A stretch of 17,714 nt of DNA, taken from DATDYW01 sp044375695. GTDB taxonomy: Bacteria > Patescibacteriota > Minisyncoccia > Phycocordibacterales > JAACPR01. The notes beneath the pieces were generated by a model. It ran no database searches. It was not told the DNA's origin and saw only the letters and a list, made by a program, of their open reading frames with translations. The translations under genes and the position numbers were made by a program. Location: NCBI GenBank assembly GCA_044375695.1, contig JBILMG010000015.1:1-17714 (forward strand), written 5' to 3'. Shown here one piece after another: positions 5,262 through 11,799 of this stretch; the stretch's first letter is position 1; every line of letters begins with the position of its first letter.

Positions 5262-5603
5262 CTAGTTGGCGTCGGTGGTCGTCGCGACCGGAGCGGTGGC
5301 CGGAGCGGTCGTGGTGGCCGCCGGTGCCGCCGGGGCGGGGCCGCGTTCGTCGAGCGTTCGCACCATGTCGGTAGCCTCCGGGACCTCGAGGGTGTCTTCC
5401 CCGCCGCGGCGCAGCTCGCCGGCCGCGGCAGCTTCGCGGACAGCCGAAAGCCGCGACTCGGCATAGACGCCGCCGGTGATGACCGAAAGCAAGCCGACGA
5501 GCACGATGACCCGCCAGTCGGTTCGCACGCTCGAGCCAAAAATAGAGAGGCGGCGACCTTTGCCGCTGATTCTCTGCTTCTCTCCGAAAATCTTGATGTT
5601 CAT
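5262..5603 (-). CDS. Small single-pass membrane protein at the end of the pilMNO cluster
   Basis: 113 aa, not recognised. A basic cytoplasmic N-terminus (MNIKIFGEKQRISGKGRRLS) is followed by one membrane segment near 31-48 (VIVLVGLLSVITGGVYA), a short helical stretch, and a low-complexity Ala/Pro/Thr tail. Its ATG follows the pilO stop with a single base between, so it is in the same operon. By position it could fill the role of PilP or another small pilus-alignment protein, but it has no PilP signature. It may instead be a lineage-specific pilus accessory protein (inference). Confidence 0.75.
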   Translation of the reverse strand: MNIKIFGEKQRISGKGRRLSIFGSSVRTDWRVIVLVGLLSVITGGVYAESRLSAVREAAAAGELRRGGEDTLEVPEATDMVRTLDERGPAPAAPAATTTAPATAPVATTTDAN

Positions 5604-5604
5604 G

Positions 5605-6372
5605 TTACTTGGCAGCTACGGCTAGACCTGTGGTGAGCACCCACGAGCCGTCACCCTCGTCCGCGGCAGCCGACAGCCGGAGCGAATCGACGCGGGAAAC
5701 CAGCGGAATTTTTTCCAAATTCGAGGCGAGCGTCAGCGTCTCAACCCACGAGCCCCGCGCCTCGACGGTTACCGAGACAGCTGCGTAGGGGGCGCTGGTG
5801 GCGGTATCCAGATCGAAATCGCCGAAGTGATTCGGGTTTCCGTCCCAGCCGAGCACCTCGACGCTGAGGAATGACGAGGTGATACCGCCGTCCTTAGCGG
5901 CCGCTTCGATGGATCGCAGCGCGGCTACCGGCTCGGCGCGGGGCGCGAAACGGGGCGCGAGCGCGGCGGCGAGGTCGGCGTTAGCCGCCCGAGCCCCCTT
6001 CACCGCCGACGGCACCAGCGCCTCGTCCGGGACAATAGACGCGCCTATTTCCTCCGCCAAAACCTTAGCTTCGGTTTCGAGCTGGCTCTCGTACCACGAC
6101 GCGACAGAGCCGATAGCCACGAAGAGCGCCGCGAGGAGCAGGAGCGGCAGCGCCCCAGAGGAGAAGCGGCTACGCCTGGGGAGCGGCTTCCCCTTCTTCG
6201 GCGAGGCAGCCACAAAAGGCGCCGCTACCGGCGCGGCGGCCGGCGCCGGCGCAGCTTTTGCCAGGGGCGCGACCGGAGCAGGAGCCACAACCTCTTCGGG
6301 CGCGGCGGCAGGTACCCCTTCGGTAGGAGCGGCGACCGGTGCCACGTTCTTGTTTTCCTGGTTAGGAGGCAT
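5605..6372 (-). CDS. pilO: PilO-like type IV pilus assembly protein
   Basis: 255 aa. Residues 1-65 are an Ala/Pro/Val-rich cytoplasmic tail, unusual for PilO. They are followed by a basic stretch (KKGKPLPRRSR) and one membrane segment (about 74-94). The periplasmic or outer part has a helical stretch and then alternating strands (SVTVEARGSWVETLTLASNL), as in the ferredoxin-like PilN/PilO fold. The ATG overlaps the end of pilN by 11 bp, which indicates translational coupling. It would link the PilM/PilN inner platform to the rest of the pilus machine. The call rests mostly on position next to pilM and pilN and on topology; the sequence itself is too divergent to be sure. Confidence 0.75.
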   Translation of the reverse strand: MPPNQENKNVAPVAAPTEGVPAAAPEEVVAPAPVAPLAKAAPAPAAAPVAAPFVAASPKKGKPLPRRSRFSSGALPLLLLAALFVAIGSVASWYESQLETEAKVLAEEIGASIVPDEALVPSAVKGARAANADLAAALAPRFAPRAEPVAALRSIEAAAKDGGITSSFLSVEVLGWDGNPNHFGDFDLDTATSAPYAAVSVTVEARGSWVETLTLASNLEKIPLVSRVDSLRLSAAADEGDGSWVLTTGLAVAAK

Positions 6373-6907
6373 CTTCTTTGAGGGTGAGCGTCACCGAGAA
6401 CGGCGCGTTGGACTCATTGGCGAGCGCGGCCACCGGGACATCGACGTTCGACGCGCCCGGAATAGCCTCGAGGTTTGATCGGAAAAGGAGGAGCACGTCT
6501 CGGGTATCGGCCATGCCCTCAATTTTAGCCTGCACCGTCGAGGTGCCGGTACGGTCGAAAGAGAAAGTCGCCACCGAGACGCCTCCCGGCACCGCGCGGA
6601 TCACGCCGTCAGCGGCGACCGAGAGTCCGTAGTGGCCGACAACTGACGCGGCGGCCGCATCCTTGCGGAGGGCGTTCGCCTCGCGGGTGGCCTCGCCGTA
6701 CTCTTTGGTTTCGGCCGAGGCGCGCAGGGATTCGGCGCGCGCCGACAGCGATTCGACGGCGCGGCGACCTTCGACGATAGCCGGCACGAGCGCGAGGCCG
6801 TAAGCGGCTACGCCGCCGCCAATGGCGAGCGCGAGGCCAGCTGCCACGCGCGCCGCGTAGCGGCGACGGATGGCGCGGGCGGCAGTTTTTGGCAGGAGGT
6901 TCAGCAC
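6362..6907 (-). CDS. pilN: PilN-like type IV pilus assembly protein
   Basis: 181 aa from a GTG. The start MLNLLPKTAARAIRRRYAAR matches the PilN habit of a short cytoplasmic NLLP motif, which in known PilN proteins binds PilM. One membrane segment (about 22-44) follows, then a helix rich in Ala and Glu, and a ferredoxin-like strand region (VSVATFSFDRTG, VQAKIEGMADTRDVLLLFRS). It starts 13 nt after the pilM stop and overlaps pilO. The order pilM-pilN-pilO is that of known type IV pilus clusters. NLLP plus topology make this call better supported than pilO. Confidence 0.85.
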   Translation of the reverse strand: MLNLLPKTAARAIRRRYAARVAAGLALAIGGGVAAYGLALVPAIVEGRRAVESLSARAESLRASAETKEYGEATREANALRKDAAAASVVGHYGLSVAADGVIRAVPGGVSVATFSFDRTGTSTVQAKIEGMADTRDVLLLFRSNLEAIPGASNVDVPVAALANESNAPFSVTLTLKEDAS

Positions 6908-6920
6908 GGCTCTTAAGATT

Positions 6921-7925
6921 CTACTCTGCCGCCGAGAGCGCGAGGCCAGCCGCCGCCGAGAAGGCGAACGAGTGAGCCTTCGGAATGTCGGGCACGAATG
7001 TCCCCTTCTCGAAGCAGTTCTCCCACGCGTCGCCCGGGCGGACGCGAATCTGCAAACCCTTCGCCAGGAAATCGACCAGGCCCGGCGCGGCGGCGTACGG
7101 GCCGCCGAGCACCGCGTCCTCGATTTTCGGACGGTAACCGGCGTGGTTACCGGTGAACCAGTACACGAGCAGCTGGTTCACCTCTTCGCGGAGCGCCTTC
7201 GCGTCAGCCGAAGACAGGTCGAGCGCGGCTTTCTCGCCGGAGACGGTGAGGATCGAGGAGAACTGCACCACGCCGCGCTCGACGATCGCGGCGGTCACCG
7301 CCGACGGCTCCACATTGAGCAGCAGGTACGGCGCGAGGTCACCTTCTGGCACGAGGGCGCGGGCCAGCGCGCGGGCTTCGGTCTGGAGACCCACCACCTC
7401 GAGCCCCGCGCCTTCGACCAGCTTAATGACCGCATCTACCTCTGCCCGCGGCACCGCCGTCACGGCCACGTCGAGGTGATCGGTGTGGCCGCCGCCGAGA
7501 ATCTGGTAGTCGAAAGCCACCTCTTCCGGCGGCAGCGGCACGTTTTCCTGCACGCGAAACTCGAGCGCCTGAGAGACGCTCTCCCCCGCCACCGCCGGAA
7601 CAGACGCCACGAACGTGTAGGTCTTCTTTTCTGGGATAGAGGCCACCACGGCGCGAAGGCCGCAGTCGCCCGCGGCGAGCGAAATCGCCTCGGAAAGGTT
7701 CTTGCAGGTGGCGCGACGCACGCCGGTTTGGTCGGGCGAAGCGGCCAGCGGCTCGACGCACACCTCGACCGCGCAGGTCGGGACAAGGCCGTGCCCGTCA
7801 CGGGAAAGCTTCACCACCCGTACCGCGCGGTCGGTGATGTCGAGGCCGACCGCGCCGAGAGACAGCCAGTTAGGAACCGGCGTGGCGCGGTCGAGGAATT
7901 TCGAGAACGAATCGAGGAGCGACAT
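6921..7925 (-). CDS. pilM: PilM, actin-like type IV pilus platform protein
   Basis: 334 aa, cytosolic, actin/FtsA fold. The first nucleotide-binding block is clear (VGLDITDRAVRVVKL, 26-40), and the PilM signature ENVPLPPEEVAFDYQIL (127-143) is present. The second block is altered: where PilM normally has a D-I-G-x-x-T loop this protein reads LLLNVEPSAVTAAIVERG, so ATP binding may be weakened. It starts the operon, with its ATG 9 nt after TATACT and just behind a strong terminator. No other pilus genes (pilB, pilC, pilT, pilins) are in view and they must lie elsewhere. Confidence 0.9.
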   Translation of the reverse strand: MSLLDSFSKFLDRATPVPNWLSLGAVGLDITDRAVRVVKLSRDGHGLVPTCAVEVCVEPLAASPDQTGVRRATCKNLSEAISLAAGDCGLRAVVASIPEKKTYTFVASVPAVAGESVSQALEFRVQENVPLPPEEVAFDYQILGGGHTDHLDVAVTAVPRAEVDAVIKLVEGAGLEVVGLQTEARALARALVPEGDLAPYLLLNVEPSAVTAAIVERGVVQFSSILTVSGEKAALDLSSADAKALREEVNQLLVYWFTGNHAGYRPKIEDAVLGGPYAAAPGLVDFLAKGLQIRVRPGDAWENCFEKGTFVPDIPKAHSFAFSAAAGLALSAAE

Positions 7926-7934
7926 TGCCCCGAA

Positions 7935-7940
7935 AGTATA
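7935..7940 (-). promoter_or_regulatory. -10 box for pilM operon
   Basis: TATACT on the minus strand, 9 nt before the pilM ATG and touching the base of the upstream terminator stem. No recognisable -35. Confidence 0.5.
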
Positions 7941-7969
7941 ACGCCCCGCGGCGTTTAGCCGCGGGGCGT
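7941..7969 (-). terminator. Terminator between the ruvX cluster and pilM
   Basis: ACGCCCCGCGGC, 5-nt loop, GCCGCGGGGCGT: a perfect 12-bp stem. On the minus strand the T-tract is short (TTATACTTTC) and doubles as the pilM -10 region. Confidence 0.75.
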
Positions 7970-7988
7970 CCGTGGAAAATTAACCGCC

Positions 7989-8444
7989 TTAGCCCAGGCG
8001 CGTACCCGGCGCGACCGCGGCGGTCGGCGAAAGCAGCGCGAGGCCGTCCTCGGTCTTCGCGGCCAGAATCATCGCCTGGCTCTCGAGGCCCATGATCGGG
8101 CGCGGCTTGAGGTTGGTGACGAACGGGCGCTGAGCTCCCACCAGCGACTCCGGCGCGAACGATTTCGCGATGCCGGAAACCACCTGGCGAGGGCTCGCCT
8201 CGCCGAAATCGACCGACAGCTTCAGGAGCTTCTCGCTGCCCGGCACCGGCTCGGCGGAGAGGATAGTGCCGACGCGCATCTCGACCTTGGCGAAATCGTC
8301 GATAGAAATTTTTGGATCCTCTGCCGGCGCCACAGGCGCAGCGGGAGCATCCGGGGCGGCAAAGGCTTCCGCGGCGGCTTCAGGCTTCGCCGGCTCGGCG
8401 GGCGCAATCGGGCAAACGTCGGGCTGCTGGTTTTCGTCGCTCAT
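7989..8444 (-). CDS. Stand-alone tRNA-binding OB-fold protein (MetRS C-terminal/CsaA type)
   Basis: 151 aa. Residues 1-44 are Ala/Pro-rich and likely disordered. Residues 45-151 form the tRNA-binding OB domain found at the C-terminus of many methionyl-tRNA synthetases and in EMAPII and CsaA. Landmarks are the start KVEMRVGTILSAEPVPGSEKL, the RQVVSGIAKSF block and the LKPRPIMGLESQAMILAA block. The ATG abuts the ruvX stop (TAG-ATG), so the two are translationally coupled. As a free subunit it would help MetRS hold tRNA. A CsaA-like chaperone role is the alternative. Confidence 0.9.
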   Translation of the reverse strand: MSDENQQPDVCPIAPAEPAKPEAAAEAFAAPDAPAAPVAPAEDPKISIDDFAKVEMRVGTILSAEPVPGSEKLLKLSVDFGEASPRQVVSGIAKSFAPESLVGAQRPFVTNLKPRPIMGLESQAMILAAKTEDGLALLSPTAAVAPGTRLG

Positions 8445-8846
8445 CTAGTTTTCGTTACCTTGGTGTTTCCGTAGCTCGAGGAAGCTCTGCAGCATAACGG
8501 CGGCGGCAGAGGCGTCGAGCGACGCGTTCTTGCCGGTGACGCGCTCGGCCTCGACAGACGTCATGAACTCGGGGTGCCAGTAGACGGCGAGATCGGACTT
8601 CTCGAGCTCGCCGGCGAACTGGCGGGCCTCACTCATCACGCGGTTGTCCCGCATCTGGTAGTTCTTCGACTCCCCCATCACGATTTCGGCCTCGCGGTCG
8701 CGGGCAATACGCACCACCTCGCGCAGCAGCTTCGAATCGTTCGGCAGGACGGCGTGCGGCAGCGCGATCGTGCCGCCCTCGTCCGAGAGGGCGAGGCCGA
8801 CGCGTTTGGTGCCGTAGTCGATGCCTAGGTAGCGCACGCCGGGCAC
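8445..8846 (-). CDS. ruvX: RuvX/YqgF-family RNase H-fold nuclease (putative Holliday junction resolvase)
   Basis: 133 aa. The N-terminal motif RYLGIDYGTKRVGLALSD, with catalytic-type Asp9, is diagnostic of YqgF, whose members act in pre-16S rRNA 5'-end maturation and possibly junction resolution. The middle motif, usually VGLPLNMDG, reads VMGESKNYQMRDN here, and the usual DER block is replaced by HPEFMTSVEAERV. The C-terminal Asp is kept in SLDASAAAVML. The GTG at 8846 is the longest start; a GTG at 8837 (M-R-Y-L-G) with GATAGA 9 nt upstream is a good alternative. The next gene follows with no gap. Confidence 0.9.
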   Translation of the reverse strand: MPGVRYLGIDYGTKRVGLALSDEGGTIALPHAVLPNDSKLLREVVRIARDREAEIVMGESKNYQMRDNRVMSEARQFAGELEKSDLAVYWHPEFMTSVEAERVTGKNASLDASAAAVMLQSFLELRKHQGNEN

Positions 8847-8869
8847 TCTATCGTAATGCGACGACAGAG

Positions 8870-9280
8870 TCAGGCGTAGAGGCCAAGCGAGAGCGCGGCC
8901 ACAACGGCCGAAGCGGTCGCCAAAAGGCCCACCAGCTGGTAGGCCATATTGAAAGCGACGAGCTTCAGAGACTTCCCTTCCCAGAGGTAGCCGCCGAGAG
9001 TTACCGGGACGTAAAAGCCAATCCAGATCCAGAATGCCAGGGAGAGCGCGCTAGGAAAATCGAAGGCGAAGGAGAAGATTGCGCGCGCCAGCACCGAGGC
9101 GAAGACGACCTGAGAGAGGAAGCCGAGGAGCATCGCCTTCGCCGGCGTCATAGCCATCGCTCTCATAGACTCCCGGGTGTACCCCATCATCTTCATCCAG
9201 CACTTTCCGAAGACGGGACCGTACCAGAGGGCGCCGACGATGAACGAGACGATGGCGGCGATGAGGATCGGGAGGATCAT
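8870..9280 (-). CDS. DUF1761-type integral membrane protein
   Basis: 136 aa with four membrane segments (about 3-22, 47-70, 77-98, 108-132). The loop WYGPVFGKCWMKMMGY after the first segment is the characteristic DUF1761 sequence. Members have no known biochemical role. It lies 23 nt upstream of ruvX on the same strand and may share its transcript. The ATG is at 9278-9280, with no Shine-Dalgarno sequence. Confidence 0.85.
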   Translation of the reverse strand: MILPILIAAIVSFIVGALWYGPVFGKCWMKMMGYTRESMRAMAMTPAKAMLLGFLSQVVFASVLARAIFSFAFDFPSALSLAFWIWIGFYVPVTLGGYLWEGKSLKLVAFNMAYQLVGLLATASAVVAALSLGLYA

Positions 9281-9306
9281 GGGAAGGGTTATTGGCTAGC
9301 TGCCTT

Positions 9307-9314
9307 ATTCTATA
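9307..9314 (-). promoter_or_regulatory. Candidate -10 region for the DUF1761 gene
   Basis: TATAGAAT on the minus strand, offering TATAGA or TAGAAT. It lies about 27 nt before the ATG, so this mRNA would keep a short leader. No -35 is evident. Confidence 0.35.
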
Positions 9315-9335
9315 TGCTCTGGCGGTAAAAATTTT

Positions 9336-9884
9336 TTAAGAAAGTCTGCCGCTGCCGACCTCTCGCCGCTCGGGAACGCCAGCCTTCTTCTTGTTCTCGG
9401 CTTCAATCTCTTCGACGATAGCCTCGAGCAGTTTAGGGCTCTTCTCCGTGATGGCTTGGACAATAAGCTGGCGCTGCCTATCGGTCACGCTTACCTCTTC
9501 CGGTCTCGCTCTCGAAGCCCCGATCCCAAGGGTGACCCCCAACATGAACAGAGCCCCGCACAGCAAACTGAGAGGGTCGTTCAAATTGCCCCCCAAGAGA
9601 GGTCCCCTTATGAAGATCACCAAGAAACTGACCCCGCAAAGAGCGAGGCACAGAGAGGTTAAAAAATCTTTCGATCTCAAACCTTTCTTAATTTTCGAGA
9701 TAAAGAGATCTACGCCAAATAAAATCAGGGACAGCAAGAACGAGACGATCGAAAATGCCACCAAGGGAGTGAGGGTGCTCTTGTCTCCCGTGAGCACGTG
9801 GTTAGTTATCGCCGTAACCATAGAGGAGAGAAACAAGAAGAAGGCGAGTCGCGTTAAATTTGTCGCCCTGTCTAGCCGCGTCAT
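9336..9884 (-). CDS. Four-TM membrane protein with charged C-terminal helix
   Basis: 182 aa from the ATG at 9882-9884 (MTRLDRATNLTRLAFFLFLS). A longer frame from 9989 would run into the tRNA-linked repeat and is rejected. Four hydrophobic segments (about 12-32, 40-63, 76-95, 105-125) are followed by a soluble tail. The tail holds a charged helix (RQRQLIVQAITEKSPKLLEA and on to EEIEAENKKKAG) that could form a coiled coil. The family is not recognised. The start lies 9 nt after TATACT. AT content is higher than in neighbours. Confidence 0.78.
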   Translation of the reverse strand: MTRLDRATNLTRLAFFLFLSSMVTAITNHVLTGDKSTLTPLVAFSIVSFLLSLILFGVDLFISKIKKGLRSKDFLTSLCLALCGVSFLVIFIRGPLLGGNLNDPLSLLCGALFMLGVTLGIGASRARPEEVSVTDRQRQLIVQAITEKSPKLLEAIVEEIEAENKKKAGVPERREVGSGRLS

Positions 9885-9893
9885 TGTGAGAGC

Positions 9894-9899
9894 AGTATA
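9894..9899 (-). promoter_or_regulatory. -10 box for the four-TM gene
   Basis: TATACT on the minus strand, 9 nt before the ATG: the same box and spacing as pilM. Confidence 0.5.
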
Positions 9900-9930
9900 G
9901 CGAAGGGTTAGTTTTCCATTCTGGGGGGGG

Positions 9931-10014
9931 CACGACTCTCCTCGCGCTTCGGCGCGGCGCCGAACATCGCTCTGCCTTTCGAATCCCACGCGCGGGGTGC
10001 GCAGGCACCCCGCT
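9931..10014 (-). repeat. tRNA-linked GC-rich element, copy B (after tRNA-Ser)
   Basis: Read on the minus strand away from tRNA-Ser: a 25-nt hairpin unit beginning AGCGGGGTGCCTGCGC (10014-9990; 9-bp stem, CTGC loop), then GTGGGATTCGAA (9989-9978), which is an exact antisense copy of the tRNA-Ser T-arm 3' part. After that come GAGCGATGTTCGG, the hairpin TTCGGCG-CCG-CGCCGAA (9964-9948), and GCGCGAGGAGAGTCGTG (9947-9931). Copy A has the last block with 16 of 17 bases the same. A run of eight G (plus strand, 9923-9930) follows. Confidence 0.68.
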
Positions 10015-10074
10015 CCTCCCCGCGCAAGAAAATTCGCCGCCCAAAGGCGGCGGAATTTTCAACGCGCGGGGAGG
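10015..10074 (-). repeat. Inverted repeat/terminator that includes the tRNA-Ser 3' end
   Basis: The right arm (10048-10074) holds the tRNA-Ser acceptor strand, and the left arm (10015-10041) holds its antisense copy CCTCCCCGCGC (plus strand). The inner part GGCGGCG/CGCCGCC with a CAAA loop and AATTTTC-type flanks is the terminator. The arms differ at a few inner positions. Confidence 0.82.
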
Positions 10075-10153
10075 GTGGGATTCGAACCCACGGTCCCCTT
10101 TCAGAGACTCCGGTTTTCAAGACCGGCGCGATAGACCACTCTGCCACCTCCCC
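10067..10153 (-). tRNA. tRNA-Ser(UGA)
   Basis: 87-nt class II tRNA. The acceptor GGGGAGG pairs with CCTCCCC with discriminator G (serine identity), the anticodon stem is CCGGT/ACCGG with loop CTTGAAA (UGA), the variable arm is long, and the T-arm is GTGGG/CCCAC with TTCGAAT. No CCA is encoded. Confidence 0.96.
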
Positions 10154-10162
10154 AACGGGAAG

Positions 10163-10168
10163 ATACTA
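10163..10168 (-). promoter_or_regulatory. -10 box for tRNA-Ser
   Basis: TAGTAT on the minus strand, 9 nt before the tRNA 5' end. It is the same hexamer as for tRNA-Leu; the -35 is not clear. Confidence 0.5.
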
Positions 10169-10241
10169 GCGAGTAGCGGTAAAAAAGAAAGGTGGCGAAC
10201 CCTTAAAACGTAACCTACTAGCTATTTTGTCAATAGTGCGC

Positions 10242-10247
10242 TAGGGT
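10242..10247 (+). promoter_or_regulatory. -10-like box for the methyltransferase gene
   Basis: TAGGGT, 9 nt before the ATG at 10257. TTGTCA at 10227-10232 is present but too close to act as its -35. Confidence 0.35.
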
Positions 10248-10256
10248 GCCCGCACT

Positions 10257-11744
10257 ATGGAAAAACACCCCGGCAAGCGCGGATTCGGCGGCCCTAAAAA
10301 GTTCGGCGGCCCGAAGAAATTTGGAGGTCCGAAGAAGTTCGGCGGCGCCGGCAGCTTCCGCAAAGGCCCGGCCGGCCCTCGCAAGTTCGGCGGCCCGAAG
10401 CCCGAGGATGGCGTTAAGCCAGAAGGCCGCGTCGGCGGTGCCTGGCGCGCGCCGGGTATCGCCTCCCCCGCCGCCCCCACCAGGAGCCGCGGCGATTTCC
10501 GCGCGCCCCGCCCGAGCTACGGCGAACGCGGCCCCCGTCCGGAAGGCGCCGGCTACTCGCCGCGCCCGTACACCCCGCGAACCTACGGCGCCAACCGTCC
10601 GGCTGGCGGCGGCTACGCGCCGCGCGCCGAGGGTGCCGGCTACGCGCCGCGACCTTTCAGCCGCGGCCCGCGCGAGGGGTACTCTTCCTCTCCCCGCCCG
10701 TACACCCCGCGACCGGAAGGCGCCGGCTACGCGCCGCGCGCCCCGCGCCCGTACGGTGACCGCCCGGCTCCTTTCAACCGCGAAGACCGCGGCGGCGATC
10801 GCCCGTACACCCCGCGCCCGAGCTACGGCGCCCCGCGCCCGGCTGGTGGCGGCTACAAGGCCTACACCCCGCGCCCGTACAATGACCGCCCGGCGCCGCG
10901 CTTCGAGCGCCGCGACGATGCGCCCCGTTTCAGCCGCGATGACCGCGGCCCGCGCCCGGAGTTTCGTCGCGATGACCGCCCTGCCCCGACTAAGGCTCCC
11001 GAGAAAACCTCTTGGGGCGTTTCCGCCGAGTGGTACGACGGCGCCGTCGAAGCCGAAGGCTCCTACCAGAAGGAGCTCATCCTCCCGAACATGCTCCGCC
11101 TGATGGCGGTCGAGAAAGACGAGAAGGTTGCCGACATTGCCTGCGGCCAGGGCTTCTTCGCCCGCGAGCTCGCCAAGGCCGGTGCCAAGGTTACCGGCGT
11201 CGACATTTCCCCGGAGCTCATCGAGATTGCCGCCGCCCGCGGCGAAGGCGCCGCTACCTTCGCGGTAGCCCCGGCCAAGGAGACCGGCCTCACCAAGTCT
11301 GGTTTCGACCAGGCGATCATGGTGCTCGCCCTCCAGAACATCCGCGAGATGGCCGAAACCCTCGCCGAAGCCGCCCGCATCCTCAAGAAGGGCGGCGCGC
11401 TGCACCTGGTGCTCAACCACCCGTGCTTCCGCGTCCCGAAGAAGTCGTCCTGGGGCTTCGATTCCGAGGCGAACGTCCAGTTCCGCCGCCTCGACGCCTA
11501 CCTCACCGACGCCGCTGTGCGCATGGAAATGCACCCGGGCGCCGCGCCGGAAATCGCGACCGCCTCGTTCCACCGCCCGCTCCAGGCCTACTTTAAGGCG
11601 CTCGATAAGGCCGGCTTCTCGGTGAGCCGCCTCGAGGAGTGGAGCTCTCACAAGATGAGCCAGCCCGGCGCCCGCGCCGAGGCCGAGAACGTGGCGCGCC
11701 ACGAGTTCCCGCTGTTCATGTACGTTCGCGCCGAGAAGCGCTAG
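10257..11744 (+). CDS. Class I SAM-dependent methyltransferase with long disordered Gly/Pro/Arg/Tyr-rich N-terminus
   Basis: 495 aa in two parts. Residues 1 to about 250 are low complexity: three KKFGGP-type repeats near the start, then many YTPRP, YAPR and GAGYAPR units with Asp/Arg-rich stretches (SRDDRGP), no hydrophobic core and a strong net positive charge. Residues about 253-495 are a Methyltransf_11-like domain: motif I VADIACGQGFFARELA (291-306), the acidic SAM-ribose residue in VTGVDIS (D316), motif IV FDQAIMVLALQNI, and ILKKGGALHLVLNHPCFRVP. The frame stays open through the repeats and the fusion point has no stop, so this is one protein. The N-terminus resembles RGG-type RNA-binding tails, so an RNA or ribosomal substrate is plausible (inference). 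The gene stands alone. Confidence 0.88.
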   Translation: MEKHPGKRGFGGPKKFGGPKKFGGPKKFGGAGSFRKGPAGPRKFGGPKPEDGVKPEGRVGGAWRAPGIASPAAPTRSRGDFRAPRPSYGERGPRPEGAGYSPRPYTPRTYGANRPAGGGYAPRAEGAGYAPRPFSRGPREGYSSSPRPYTPRPEGAGYAPRAPRPYGDRPAPFNREDRGGDRPYTPRPSYGAPRPAGGGYKAYTPRPYNDRPAPRFERRDDAPRFSRDDRGPRPEFRRDDRPAPTKAPEKTSWGVSAEWYDGAVEAEGSYQKELILPNMLRLMAVEKDEKVADIACGQGFFARELAKAGAKVTGVDISPELIEIAAARGEGAATFAVAPAKETGLTKSGFDQAIMVLALQNIREMAETLAEAARILKKGGALHLVLNHPCFRVPKKSSWGFDSEANVQFRRLDAYLTDAAVRMEMHPGAAPEIATASFHRPLQAYFKALDKAGFSVSRLEEWSSHKMSQPGARAEAENVARHEFPLFMYVRAEKR

Positions 11745-11773
11745 CTCCCCGGCCCGAAAAACCGAAAAGAAAG

Positions 11774-11799
11774 GACCCCGACGCTCACGCGTCGGGGTC
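11774..11799. terminator. Bidirectional terminator between convergent genes
   Basis: GACCCCGACGC, loop TCAC, GCGTCGGGGTC (11-bp stem). On the minus strand it is followed by CTTTCTTTTC. The stop codon of the 117-aa gene lies in the loop, so the stem's left arm is 3'UTR and its right arm is coding. Confidence 0.8.

Noticed and set aside
6870..7958. Plus-strand frame (362 aa) opposite pilM/pilN
   Set aside because: Arg/His-rich composition typical of antisense frames in GC-rich DNA; pilM is clear on the other strand.
9884..9989. Longer start for the four-TM protein at 9989
   Set aside because: The extra 35 residues come from element B (the tRNA-linked repeat) and cross the TATACT box; the ATG at 9884 lies at the usual distance from that box.
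10270..10900. Short direct repeats that could suggest a CRISPR or satellite array
   Set aside because: The repeats keep a reading frame and encode KKFGGP and YTPRP/YAPR units of the methyltransferase arm; spacing is irregular and there are no spacers.
10230..11702. Long minus-strand frame (490 aa) opposite the methyltransferase gene
   Set aside because: It is Arg/Ala/Gly repeats produced by the GC-rich third positions of the real gene; it has no recognisable domain, while the plus strand has clear methyltransferase motifs.
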